This document shows, one piece after another, positions 24,300-34,832 of a stretch of DNA of 64,000 nt. The number at the start of each line of letters is the position of its first letter. The first letter of the stretch is position 1. Position numbers and translations under genes: made by a program. The notes under the pieces are model-generated. The model was not told where the DNA came from. It ran no database searches and saw only the letters and a list, made by a program, of their open reading frames with translations. The DNA comes from Antitrichia curtipendula (taxonomy: Eukaryota > Streptophyta > Bryopsida > Hypnales > Leucodontaceae): assembly GCA_951230915.1 (NCBI GenBank), contig OX579639.1, positions 8,308,001-8,372,000 on the forward strand. Direction: 5' to 3'.

Positions 24300-27126
24300 A
24301 CGTGGTAATGACCACCAGCCTCTACTTGACTAAACAATGTGTGCAAGGGAAGCTAGCAAAACAGATCAATAACCATGAAGTTCAACTGTTTTCTACTCAC
24401 CTCCTTCACTAGAGTCGATTTGGCCATGTTGCCCAGATCAACAACGGTTCTTCCTCCCCTTGTAACTTGCCACATTCACAGAAGATCCCACAACGATTCA
24501 GAAATTTAGAAAACAAATATGTGTCAAACGCTCAGAAAACCCCCATGCGGTGAGGCGGTTTGGACAACAACAACGAACATTGTTTCCACTGTAACAGCTA
24601 CAAGGCGCCCGAGGGTTATAAACCACATGGGGGCTTTGGGATTGTGTGTAGAGTTTTGTTCTTGACAAACAAAAGAGAGTATGATAGTTAGAAGGATTGA
24701 GGACAATGAGCTGGAATTTCAGAAGGCACATTCAAGAGTGTATTAGAGCGATTTGAGCCACAAGGGTGCAACAGCTAATAGTAAGGAACCTATGGTAGGT
24801 CACCGCCAATACTTCAAGAGTCTCCAAAAAGATGTTCACTGGTGACAATTTTGTACGGAGAGGGAGCTCAAGCGAACGTCTACAAAGCTCAAGTTGAATT
24901 TGTGAAGAACCATTTTTATTCTAGTCATAATCTCAATAAATGGCATGGATATTCCTGGCAAAACAAGCTTGTAGGCAGGCGGCAAAAAACTCAAAAAAGA
25001 AAAGCCTCATAAATTGGATCCCTAAACCGTCACCTCATAAATCACCCCATGGTCCATCCCAGTGCGCTCTCCTCAAATGTGAGAAATGTGGATGATGTAT
25101 TATTAATTCTTCGTTCAGGCTAAGAGAAACTCAAGATTAGGACGTCCAATTTGCACTTAAATCCTCGATAGGCATTTGCTAATTAAATAATAATTGGAAT
25201 TCGTTGTTTGAACTTATATATAAATGCAAAGTTTTGAATCATTTTGTTTTGATTAATGAGATGAAATTTGAAAAGACTATTAATGTGGTTTGGAATCAAG
25301 GTAGTTAACCCATTTAGTCCCAAATTCTCTTTTCTATCAATAAATATTAAAGGTAGCCATTTATAATGCAAAAATGACAAGCAAAAAATAAAAATTTGAT
25401 TATTAGATTTCTTATTAAAAATTTTATGTAGTTTATCAACTGATGTGAAGGTTAAATATTTTAGAAAAAAAAAATGCGTGTTTTAAATTGTATCTTATGT
25501 CTGTTTGATTAATATATTTAGGTACTTAAATTTAATTAATAATGTAAATGGAATTGTCTTCTTATTTGATATGGTCATAATAAAAGTTTGGATTGTTGAA
25601 GTACATATTCATTCTTATTTTGCATGTGTTATTTAGCAACATAAATCTACAAATCTTGTACATGTCTGTGATTTGAGATTTGCATCTTTTAGGTTGAAAA
25701 AGTAATAGAATATAGCAACAAGGACTATCTTTTATGTGCACTAATTTTAATAACATTTTGAAATATAACGGAAATAGTTTTAATTGCCCCACAAATGCGT
25801 ACTATTCAAAGAGCATGGGAGATCATGTATTTTGGAAACACGAACTAAAAATTGGTATTCTAGCATTATTTGTATGTGGACAACTTGGAGCCATGATTTT
25901 ATTGCAAATTAGACCCCGTGATTCTAATAAAACTAATTTTTATACAAAGAAATGCCCAAGAGATTGAAATAAAAATCTATATATTCTTTTATTTCATTGT
26001 AGTGGCTTGACAAGTTATCAAGGCGACAATTCAAAAGTCTATTGTATGCCTTTCGAGGTAGACCTTTATTCTGACCAAATTAAAAAAGAAACTACCACGT
26101 AGAAACAAACAAGGTGGTTTTATTGAGCAGCTTGCTTCTAGCGCAGGTCCCATTTGTATCTTGTACTTCATTAAAGAAGCACCTGATAATACATGGGCAC
26201 ACTTACTTTCGTTGGCCTCCCACAACCAAAATCTAGTATTTTTATACGGACAACTTCAATCTCCTTGAGTCAATCATATAGATATAAAAAAGCTACTAAT
26301 TTTGAAATAACATCAATATTTGAACAACTTCTTGAGATCATTTTTTTCCCATTTAATTCCCTATGTTCTTGTTTAAAGTAGCCAATATATGTTGTAACCA
26401 CTATACAAGAACAAACGCAAGGAGGATTGCTTAGTCACTAGAAGATAATCAACTACTAACTTAATAACTAACACAAATAGTAAACTATACAATTAGGTGG
26501 GTTTCATGGGTATCATTATCTAAATGATGTGGTGTTGAATATGAATATCTAAGTGGGATATTGGGTTTGGTATCTGGGCGAAAGATATTGGAGAAGTCCT
26601 GAACTAAGTCATTGGTATCGGGTATTGGTTTAGCCGTCGGGTTTACCGTGTCTTAGATATAATCTAAAATGGCCGATGATGGTGGATGCCAAATATGCCA
26701 TCATAATTATCTACAACGTTGTTTCAATAGAACAAGTCTAACTGGACATACATGTAACTAATACCAAACCGTTGTATGCAATACCGCCCATAAAAAATAT
26801 CCACTTCTGATACATATTACAAAACCATCAAGAATTAAAGATGTTGGGGTTAAATGCTTACTTTTAGGCTTGAAATCATTGTTGCCGTTGTTTCTAGAGA
26901 TGACGCCAATACCGCTGAGGATGGAGTAGATTCCTCCACATCTTCTGATATTGCATCACTCCGTCTATCTTATTCCGCATATATAAGTTTTATAATTAAA
27001 TCTATGTAAAGGAACAATGAAGATGAACCGAGCTAGGTCAATACTACAAGCTTACTTAAACTCTAGCAAAGACATTTCAAACCTAAACGTAAACATAAAA
27101 ATGAATTGCTCTATAAAATGACTTAC
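24300..27126. other. Spacer or intron with possible small minus-strand exons
   Basis: Most of this is AT-rich and featureless. About 25195-25330 is a diverged piece of the foldback-element arm. On the minus strand, about 26861-26945 encodes SEDVEESTPSSAVLASS followed by a good donor GTAAGC, and about 23157-23250 (in the preceding region) encodes a similar Ser/Thr-rich, acidic stretch (EIGDIGDTAESSQSSTATET). Both could be 5' exons of the ParB/MTase-like gene. No other gene is supported. Confidence 0.35.
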
Positions 27127-27390
27127 AATTGATACTCCTTCATTTTCCAATACGTCATGATGTTCACCGTCACTATCACGTTGTCTTAAGTTATACGACA
27201 ACATCCTTGCAGTATTAGAAATATCAACATCGATAATGTTTGCCTTTCTTCTTCCCATTCTAACCCTCTGCAACTGTTTACCACTTGAAAACAAAATGCC
27301 TCGCCTCCTTCGCTTCTTTTTCCTCTCAGTTAGTAGAACTAGAGAATCCTTCGTAGCTTTCCCAATTGTATCAAATGCTAATTCCATCAA
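27127..27390 (-). CDS. Candidate 5' exon with basic nuclear-localisation-like stretch
   Basis: An 88-codon open exon ends at a consensus donor (GTAAGT, plus 27121-27126). It reads MMELAFDTIGKATKDS, then TERKKKRRRRGILF, a typical monopartite nuclear localisation signal, then an acidic tail (RDSDGEHHDVLENEGVSI). It is on the same strand as the ParB/MTase-like pseudogene and may be its first coding exon across a long, transposon-filled 5' region. The direct splice to the next candidate exon at 26861-26945 does not keep phase as I read it, so either an exon is missing or these are separate remnants. I do not recognise a family from this exon alone. Confidence 0.35.
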
Positions 27391-28397
27391 CCGAGGCGTA
27401 CAAATGAAGTTGAAAACCCGTCTACTTCACTTAACAAAACACATTTACAAGAGGCTACTGAATAGAAGGTAATACCAACACAATGTTGCTACATCAATTC
27501 GAATACAAGGCTACAAATTTTTAATAGATATATGCTTGTCAACCGTTGTCGTTTACTTCATACAGTGGTCACGTTTCATTAATAACTAAACTATTTATGA
27601 GATATATGACACGCCATTTAAACACTATTTTTGTCACGTACCACAATGATCATCATGTCAGTTTAATTTTCAAAACTCACCTACTTCTGTTGATAATTAT
27701 AGGGTGTTCCAATAAACGTGCCTGCTAAAATCCACCTCAAATCCTATGAGAATTTTACACTATACACGGTTATTTTTTTGGACATTTGCAACTTGTATTA
27801 TGTCAGTTACACACATGCCAACTTATAAAAGTAAATGAGGAGTTCCACATAATTGATCCAATGTTGATCCAAGCACCTTTTATGGGAAAATCCTGCTCAA
27901 GGGGGAACATGTTCACACTTTGTGTCAAAATTGTGTGACCATCCGTCCATAATTCAATGTACACGAACCTAGCTGAGTATCTGATTGTCCCCTCAACTGA
28001 CAATTTTGCTTTAGGGCTTCTTTGCATCAGCTTTCTGTTCTCTTTGATCAACCCCAGTAGCCTTCTTATCCTTCTTTCGTTGCATTCATGAGCATGCTCT
28101 CTCTTTTTGAGTCAAAAAAAATTGCTTTCACTTTCTTATGCTTTGTTTACATTTGTTCTACTGTAACACTCAAAAACTAGTCCGACCCTATCTCCTCATT
28201 TGAAACATAACACAAACGTGGCAACACTTTCCTCAAGTTCTACCCCTCCAGCAGGTATTAGGGTTGCTATTCATTCAAACACCATTCACATGGGAACAAC
28301 GGTTCCCATAAATTCGGCCGCCTCTTATCATGAAGTATCATACTAGTAACCTAGTTAATAAATTTCTAATATCTTTGAGGTATCATTGTAATTTGCT
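27391..28397. other. Spacer, no gene seen
   Basis: AT-rich sequence with short frames that lack family character. It ends at the putative left TTAA end of the piggyBac-like element. Confidence 0.4.
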
Positions 28398-29305
28398 TTA
28401 ACCCCTAACTTTCTGGGCGACCATATATGGTCGCACAAAATTTTTGGCTCGTTTGTGTGCGGGCAGTTAAATTCATTTGACCGGTCTGAAATTTTTTACG
28501 GGCAGTACTGAAAGGTAACCATTGGAAATTTTAATTTTTAAGTGAAAAAGGTGAATATATGAATTATTTTCAAGGCTTCAAAGGTGTATAGGTCTTATTA
28601 GTAGGAGGGGGCAACTTTGGAGACCAATAAGAATGTGCCATTCTTCAAGTGGGCAAAGGAAAAAAAAAGTGGGGAGGCAATGGGCCTGGATTTTGGTAGG
28701 ATGGGCCCAACATTGGTGCAAACGGTTCCTAGTTTGGCATCATAAAAGCAAGAAACTAAACCCATTGAAAACCGTCCATTTGTACAACCTCCTAAATGAC
28801 AAAAAAAGGACACTGTAGCCACTGTGGCAGGTGGTAACGGCCAACTCATTACACACAACCACCTCTACAACTTTCACAACACCAAGATATGAAAATAACG
28901 GTAACCACAACAATTTGAGCTCACAGAATCCCTCAGAAAATTTAAGCCAATACAACGTTGCAAAGTATTTTGAACTAACAATCAATGAAAGATTGCATAA
29001 AATATACATACATTGTAAAGAATGACAGCTACTAGCAAAAATTTCAAAAAATAACATTTATAAGTTGTAGGAATTCAAATCTGAATTCACAAGTCTCCAA
29101 GTGCATACAAGCTTCTCACAATGGAAGAAATTCCAAGCCCTTCAACCTCTTTTTGCTATTGTGGAGGACCAATAGACATAGTTAGAGATTGGACAAGGCA
29201 ACAAGGTGCAAGTGCACACCAAGAAAGAGTTATCCTAGCAACTCTAGATTCACACTATCTTTCTAAGCTTCCTAAGCCAAAGAAGTGAAGAGAGATTGGT
29301 AGTAC

Positions 29306-29317
29306 TATAAATAGAGG
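29306..29317 (+). promoter_or_regulatory. TATA box, likely promoter of the piggyBac-like element
   Basis: CTATAAATAGAGG is a consensus plant TATA box. Transcription would start about 30 bases downstream, near 29338, followed by ORFs 29319-29606 and 29937-31127 on the same strand. The ORF ending at 29606 contains a good splice donor, GTAAGTAAGG, at 29599. Confidence 0.5.
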
Positions 29318-29936
29318 TTTGAGAGCAAGGTACTATCAACAAGTAGCACACATTTTGGAGTGGAAAGAGAGACATGTGGATGGATTTTCAAAAATAGTGA
29401 GAGACACCTTGAGGAAGTTGGTATGGCCAGATCATGGAGAAGCAGAAGGAGTTATGACAAGAGACAATATTGATAGCACTAGAGAGAAGGGATGCAACCA
29501 TGTTACCACTCCAATGGGGCAATCTGCAGTGGCCAAGGACAACAAGCTTAACAAGGGTGACAACCAAGCTGAGGTTCAAGAGAAGTACATCACAAACGGT
29601 AAGTAAGGCAAAAGTGACTTACAAGAAGGGTTGGTCGGAGGGAAGAAAGCGTGTTGGGGAAAGAAGGAAACTTCTACTGAAGAAAGGACACATTGGAGTA
29701 GTGGAGATACAACTATAGTCGTAGTACCAGAGGAGGGTCGATCTGCAGCCACAGTACCAGAGGAGGACAGTTTTCAACGACAGTTTGCTGGTGGACAGAG
29801 CATCGACGCTGCCATCAACAGTGGAAGAGGCAGCAAATCCAACTACAATAGCGAAAGAAGCAGCTGCAATAAAATAGCAGCGATGGTCACAGCTGCACCA
29901 ACAAACGCCCCTAAATAGAAGAGGAAAGTAGCCCAT

Positions 29937-31127
29937 ATGGATCCACAAAGAAGCCTAGAAGTGCAAGAGGACGTGTACTTCCAAAGTGGTTTACATGAAA
30001 CTAGATTGAGAGAAGTGGCAATGGAAGAACATGAAGTAGCATTGAGGGTTCCAAGTTATGTTTTGAATGAAAGAGAGCAATCAACAAAAGAAGAAGAAGA
30101 AGAAGAAGAAGAAGACTTAGAATGGGTCCTAGGTGTAGTGTTGAAGGTCTACATAGAAGAGCATTCGAATGCTAGAATGTATCAAGTTCTATTTGGAAAT
30201 GGGGTTACAAAATGCATTCCTAGTGGTTTTACAGAACAAATCTTGAGGCATGAACAAACTGAAACCCAACTAGAACACTCCAATGATCCATTGCACAGCA
30301 TTTCAAGGAAAGACGAGTCTGAGGATGAAGAGGGCAGCAGGGACGGTGATGACTGCTGGCCTGCAGATGAAGAAAATGACCTTGAAAACCAAGTTGCTGA
30401 ATGGGAAGCTTGGAAGCTCCGACCTACTACACGAGCAAGAACCAAATGCATGAGTACAGTGGTTACAAAAGAAGCAAGCAAAGCAAAAAGCAAGCAAAAT
30501 AAATCAAGAGGAAGAAAGACAGAACAAGAACAATCACTTGGCGCTGGAGTGAAGTCAATTGTGGGAGGGAGAGCATTTGAAGGCGACAATGTTGACATGA
30601 GGAAGAAGAAGGCAAAGACAAACGCGGCAGGCAAGGCGGGGGTGGCAACAGAGGAAAATTTGAATTCGATGATTTCTGCGGGCAGGAGCGGATGCGGAAC
30701 CAAGGGCGGCAGTGAAAAATCGTTGGGCAACGGGAGGGAGACTGCAACGGGCTCTGTCAACAGTACTATGTTAGATCACACGAAATCAAATGAGAATCCA
30801 AAGCGTGGGAGCAAGCAGTGGCATGCAAGGAGAAAGAACTTGGCAGTCAAGGCAACAAGTCCTAGGATAGGACAGTTGGAAGGGCGTGATGGGGTGGTTG
30901 CGGTGGCTGGAGAGGGTGGGGTGGCTAAGGAAGATGCGGTGGTTGGAGACAGGGAGTGCTCCAGGGATGGAGCAGGGAAGAAAGGCACAGTCAATCCAAA
31001 GGAAGAGGACATGTGTTGGGGTCTCCAAGTACGTTTTTTTGTTTTTTTATATATTTATTTTTATTTGAGACCTTATCATAGTCATAGTCATAGTGTGACA
31101 AAGATTTGTTATTTATTAATTCATTAA
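29937..31127 (+). CDS. 396-aa charged protein, possible N-terminal part of the piggyBac-like transposase
   Basis: A long open frame starts at 29937. After an acidic run (seven Glu, encoded by a GAA repeat, near residues 51-60) it reads LEWVLGVVLKVYIEEHSNAR, then MYQVLFGNGVTKCIPS, an alternating hydrophobic pattern like a small Tudor/chromo-type barrel that precedes the DDE domain in some plant and oomycete piggyBac proteins. The remainder is acidic (about residues 120-160) and then basic, Lys/Arg/Gly-rich, and probably disordered. The last 30 residues, after a possible donor GTACGT at 31029, are AT-rich and hydrophobic and look like read-through into an intron. An upstream exon around 29340-29598 may belong to it. 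The function is inferred from position only. Confidence 0.5.
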   Translation: MDPQRSLEVQEDVYFQSGLHETRLREVAMEEHEVALRVPSYVLNEREQSTKEEEEEEEEDLEWVLGVVLKVYIEEHSNARMYQVLFGNGVTKCIPSGFTEQILRHEQTETQLEHSNDPLHSISRKDESEDEEGSRDGDDCWPADEENDLENQVAEWEAWKLRPTTRARTKCMSTVVTKEASKAKSKQNKSRGRKTEQEQSLGAGVKSIVGGRAFEGDNVDMRKKKAKTNAAGKAGVATEENLNSMISAGRSGCGTKGGSEKSLGNGRETATGSVNSTMLDHTKSNENPKRGSKQWHARRKNLAVKATSPRIGQLEGRDGVVAVAGEGGVAKEDAVVGDRECSRDGAGKKGTVNPKEEDMCWGLQVRFFVFLYIYFYLRPYHSHSHSVTKICYLLIH

Positions 31128-31607
31128 TGTCAAAATCAAATTTCAATAAAATATTAAGAGACAAATAATAAAATATGTGAAAAACAATTAAGAACTTGGT
31201 CGAAAACTTTACTAATAAAGGACCAATGTTGGAAGGATTTTAAATTTGCAACCAACATATTTAGAATGTCAAGAGTTATGTTCACAAATATCAAAATGCT
31301 TTTAATAGATTTTCTTTGCATATAAATTGCATATTCACTACTCATTCACTATTAAATCATCTTTTAAAATCTAAATCTAATGCTTTTTCTTCCTTATTAA
31401 TAATGTTGTTAACAAATAAAAAAACCACTATAGTACCTTGAACCGTTTCAAAGCGCATTTGTGCATACATCATTTTCTTGAAAGGACATGATGAATTGAA
31501 AAATAATTACAAGACTACAAAATCGAAATCACCATTTATTCATATTAGTGTAAATGATACACTTTGGCTAAAAAAATAATTATTTTGTCTTTGCAAAGTC
31601 AAAAACC

Positions 31608-33325
31608 ATGTCACACCATGGTATTAGAATTTTTGAAATACCATGTCATTTATTGGTTTTGTATGTGGAAAATTTGATATGTGGGACAGAGAATGAAGTT
31701 GTGGGTGGAAATGTAAATGGGAAGAAAATGGGCAAGCAAAAATCACCGGGCTTGAAGGAAGTTTACAATGAGGAGTCATGGCAAAAGACATTTTCTATGT
31801 TTGATCCAGCACCAGTTTCATTTAGTGGTCCCACCTCGGGATTACCAAACCCTTCGCAAAGAATGCCCACTTTATATGGCTTGTTCCATAAATTTTGAAC
31901 TCCAAAAACTTTACGCAAGATATGTGCTAAGACTAATAGGTATGCCTCTGAGATAAATCCACAGTCAAGATGTACACCTAAGAAGTTACAGGGCGGGGAG
32001 ACATGGTTTGCGCTATATCCACCGGAGTTGAGGGCACTTTTGCTATATCTTTATATATAGGAATCAAAACTGAGTCAAATGTGCAATGCTATTGGAAGAA
32101 ATCATGTGAGTTTTTGTGGTGCCCGGTGATATCATCTATTATGACCCAAGACCGTTATGAGCACATTATATGGTGTTTACATGTGCATAATGATCATGGA
32201 GCAACTACGGACCAATCAAATGTAGAATTTGACAAATTGATGAAATTGAGATGGCTTCTAGATGAGATTAGAGATCAGTGCAAAGATATGTGGAATTTGG
32301 GGGACAAGGTGACAATTGATGAGATGATGATACAATACAAGGGTAAATATTTTGCCATTCGCCAATATATGCCCAAAAAAAAAAAAAAATGGGGGATTAA
32401 AGTTTGGTGCCTTACCGATTCAGAAGCGAGGGATGTGTGGACATTTGAAGTTTATTGTGGAGCCAACAAGGGAGTTCTTGGGATTAAAGGTTCCAAGAAG
32501 GGTGAGGCTATGCAAGGAGCAAATGTAGTACATGGACTATTGTCCGGATTAGAGAATAGAGGGCATATAGTTATCATGGATAATTTCTTTTCTTCCGTAC
32601 CTTTATTTATGGACCTTTTGAATAAAGGCACCTATGCAATGGGCACGGTTAGGGTAAATCACAATGGTCTTTCCAAGGCTTTGGCTACCAAATCCCTTTA
32701 CACTAAATGTACTCAAGGGCATTTGGAATGGAGAATGCATATATCCAAGCAACTTAGTGCTATAGTGTGGGTTGACAAAAAACTGGTTCTTTTTATGTCT
32801 ATGGTTGCACCACCAATCCATAAGGCCGACCAAGAATGTCCGGTAGTTCAACGATGAGTGGGACATTTGCGGAAACCGATTGACACATCACCTATTCATT
32901 TTCAATACACTACGTTCATGCGAGGAGTAGATGTTGCCGACCAATTGAGAGGTCAATATTCTTGCCAAGTTCGCACTCAAAAGTGGTGGCATAGACTTCT
33001 TTTCTTCCTCTTGGACACCACGGTGGTGAACATGTGGAAACTTCATTCCCAACAATGTTTGATGTTGGGAATAAAAGGTTTGAACCATAAATCTTTTCAA
33101 CTCCGCCTCGCAAAGGTTTTAGCATCACATCATCTTCGATCTCGTAGATGTACTTCACGTTACAATCGACATGAAGCACTTTTTCACATGCCAATGTGGA
33201 GTGATCTTCGTAAAATTTGTGTCCAATGCCACATACGGTGCCAAACCTATTGCCCATGTTGTCTCGGGCACCACATCCATATTGGAGATTGTTGGAAGGT
33301 GGTGCACCTTCCAATTTTGAATTGA
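31608..33325 (+). pseudogene. piggyBac-type DDE transposase (DDE_Tnp_1_7), broken
   Basis: Reading frames in order show the family hallmarks: AKTNRYASEINPQ near 31925, WFALYPPELRALLLYLYI near 32000-32057, then IDEMMIQYKGK with the first catalytic Asp at 32318, IVIMDNFFSS with the second at 32579, and MRGVDVADQLRGQYS with the third at 32930. A Cys/His-rich C-terminus follows (CVQCHIRC, YCPCC, HHIHIGDC), like the C-terminal zinc domain of piggyBac proteins. It is disabled by an in-frame TGA at 31896-31898, a frameshift near 32050-32060 and a TGA at 32855-32857. Both TGA codons fall where Trp is plausible, so G-to-A or C-to-T decay fits. All three catalytic Asp codons survive. An A14 tract at 32374-32387 encodes PKKKKKW. 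Confidence 0.88.
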
Positions 33326-34832
33326 AGGTATTTTTCCTCCATTTTCTATCTTTGTATTTGCTACTCTTCAATACCTAGAAGTAGTCACATGAATCACTAA
33401 AATCTATGTTCATTTGCAAAAGTTATAAGGGATTGAAATTGGTTTGGAACTTTCTTGTTGTGTATTGGTGTTTGTGGAAGGTGGCATAAATTTTTATTTT
33501 TAATTATTATATTTTGTGAGGGCAAAAGTTTAGTTTTTAATTTTTAATTATGCTTCAATATGTATAAGGGGAAAAATAAACACTAAAAAACAAGTTCATA
33601 TGCAAAAGTTATAAAACTTTGAAGATCGACTTGATTTTCAAGAGTCCCTGGAGTGAGAAGAGAGCTGCTGCGATTTCAAGGCCTCTTTAGGAATAGTGGA
33701 TTCAATTATTTTTGGTAGTATCTCAGTTACTTGGAAAAGGTGCGTCATAAGTATATCTAATGGGTCCAACAAATTTCATGCAAAAATATTAATTTTTGTA
33801 GAAGTTATGGTCATTTGACTAAATTGTGGATTTTATGGCAGCACCTTTTATGGCGGGCCAGGAGCGGTGGGTACAATCATGGGAACAACCTTCTTGGATT
33901 AGAAGGTACCTAGTGCCTTTTGAGGTGGCTCCCATTATTTAGACAAAGAGTTAGGACATTGCTCCTGGCTTTGAGCAATTTTACTTTGTTTTGAAATCTA
34001 AAAAGTTTTACTTATCCATTTCCTTTGAAAATGGTCCTATTTGAAAGAGTAAAGTGTCTTCTTGATTATCACCGTTGAAAATTTAAACATGAAAGTGCTG
34101 ATTTGGAGTTATTTGCAATTTCTACTAACCAAGTGTTAAAAAAAATTGCATTTCAACAATAGCAAGGTAGATTGTGTAATGAGTTTGGTAGCTTCTTCTT
34201 TTGAATTTTGTTTTTTTGAACATGCATTTTTGTTAGCTAATACAATTTCAAGTTGTTCATGTCACCTCCTATCTCCAAAAAGATTTACATGCAATTTTCT
34301 CAAACATTGTGGGGTGGGGCAACATACTAAAAATAGAATATTTACTTTTCTCTTGTTATAATCTCACAAGTCCTATACAATTTCAAGCTCAAAATTAATA
34401 GACATACTAATAAGCAAGCTCTCTAAACATTTATACGGTTAGATTTTGAAATAAAAAATAATTTGCTTCATTGGAAAATATTAGAAACCCATGCTCTTTT
34501 TTCTTAGCAAAATCACACTTGGAAGAGCTTAGGCACTTAGGGGTTAAGTGTGTCTTTGCAGTATCTTCCTCTAACAATGTCTTGGTTAATCTGAACCATT
34601 CAAATTCTAGAATTATATTTGCTTTACCAATGTACAAAACTCCCCTACTTGTTTTACAACCAGTCTGGAAAAAAATATCCAAAGTTTCAGAGATATGGAG
34701 AGGTGCCGTTAGATGTCTTGCATTCCAAACTTTAATTCAAATTCTCCAAATATTCATGCATGTGCCATCTTGCACAACTACTTTCTCTTAACTCAAATCT
34801 GTCAGAATTGACGCAAAGTCAGTATTTGGAGG

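Larger units (their letters stand above)
28398..34547 (+). mobile_element. Putative piggyBac-type element, ~6.1 kb
   Basis: The broken piggyBac transposase at 31608-33325 is bracketed by TTAACCCCTAACTTTCTGGG at 28398 and by the inverse CCTAGGCACTTAGGGGTTAA-like end at 34528-34547 (read on the plus strand as cttaggcacttaggggttaa). The inverted ends agree in CCCCTAA and in about 12 of the first 17 positions. TTAA is the obligatory piggyBac target. Immediately inside the left end is a palindrome GCGACCATATATGGTCGC. Between the ends are a TATA promoter (29306), an accessory or N-terminal ORF and the transposase. The right end shares GTGCCTAA with the MITE at 49463-49670. The boundaries are inferred from end sequence only. 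Confidence 0.55.

Noticed and set aside
24498..25080. LTR retrotransposon body near the tRNA-primer-like word
   Set aside because: No reverse transcriptase, integrase or gag frame, and no pair of long terminal repeats, could be found within the window.
30182..30760. 192-codon minus-strand frame rich in Pro, Ser and Phe
   Set aside because: Antisense shadow of the Lys/Glu-rich ORF at 29937-31127.
32855..32857. In-frame TGA as a recoded codon or intron in the piggyBac transposase
   Set aside because: There is no GT-AG intron around it that removes the stop without losing family sequence, and the copy has a second TGA and a frameshift, so decay is the simpler reading.
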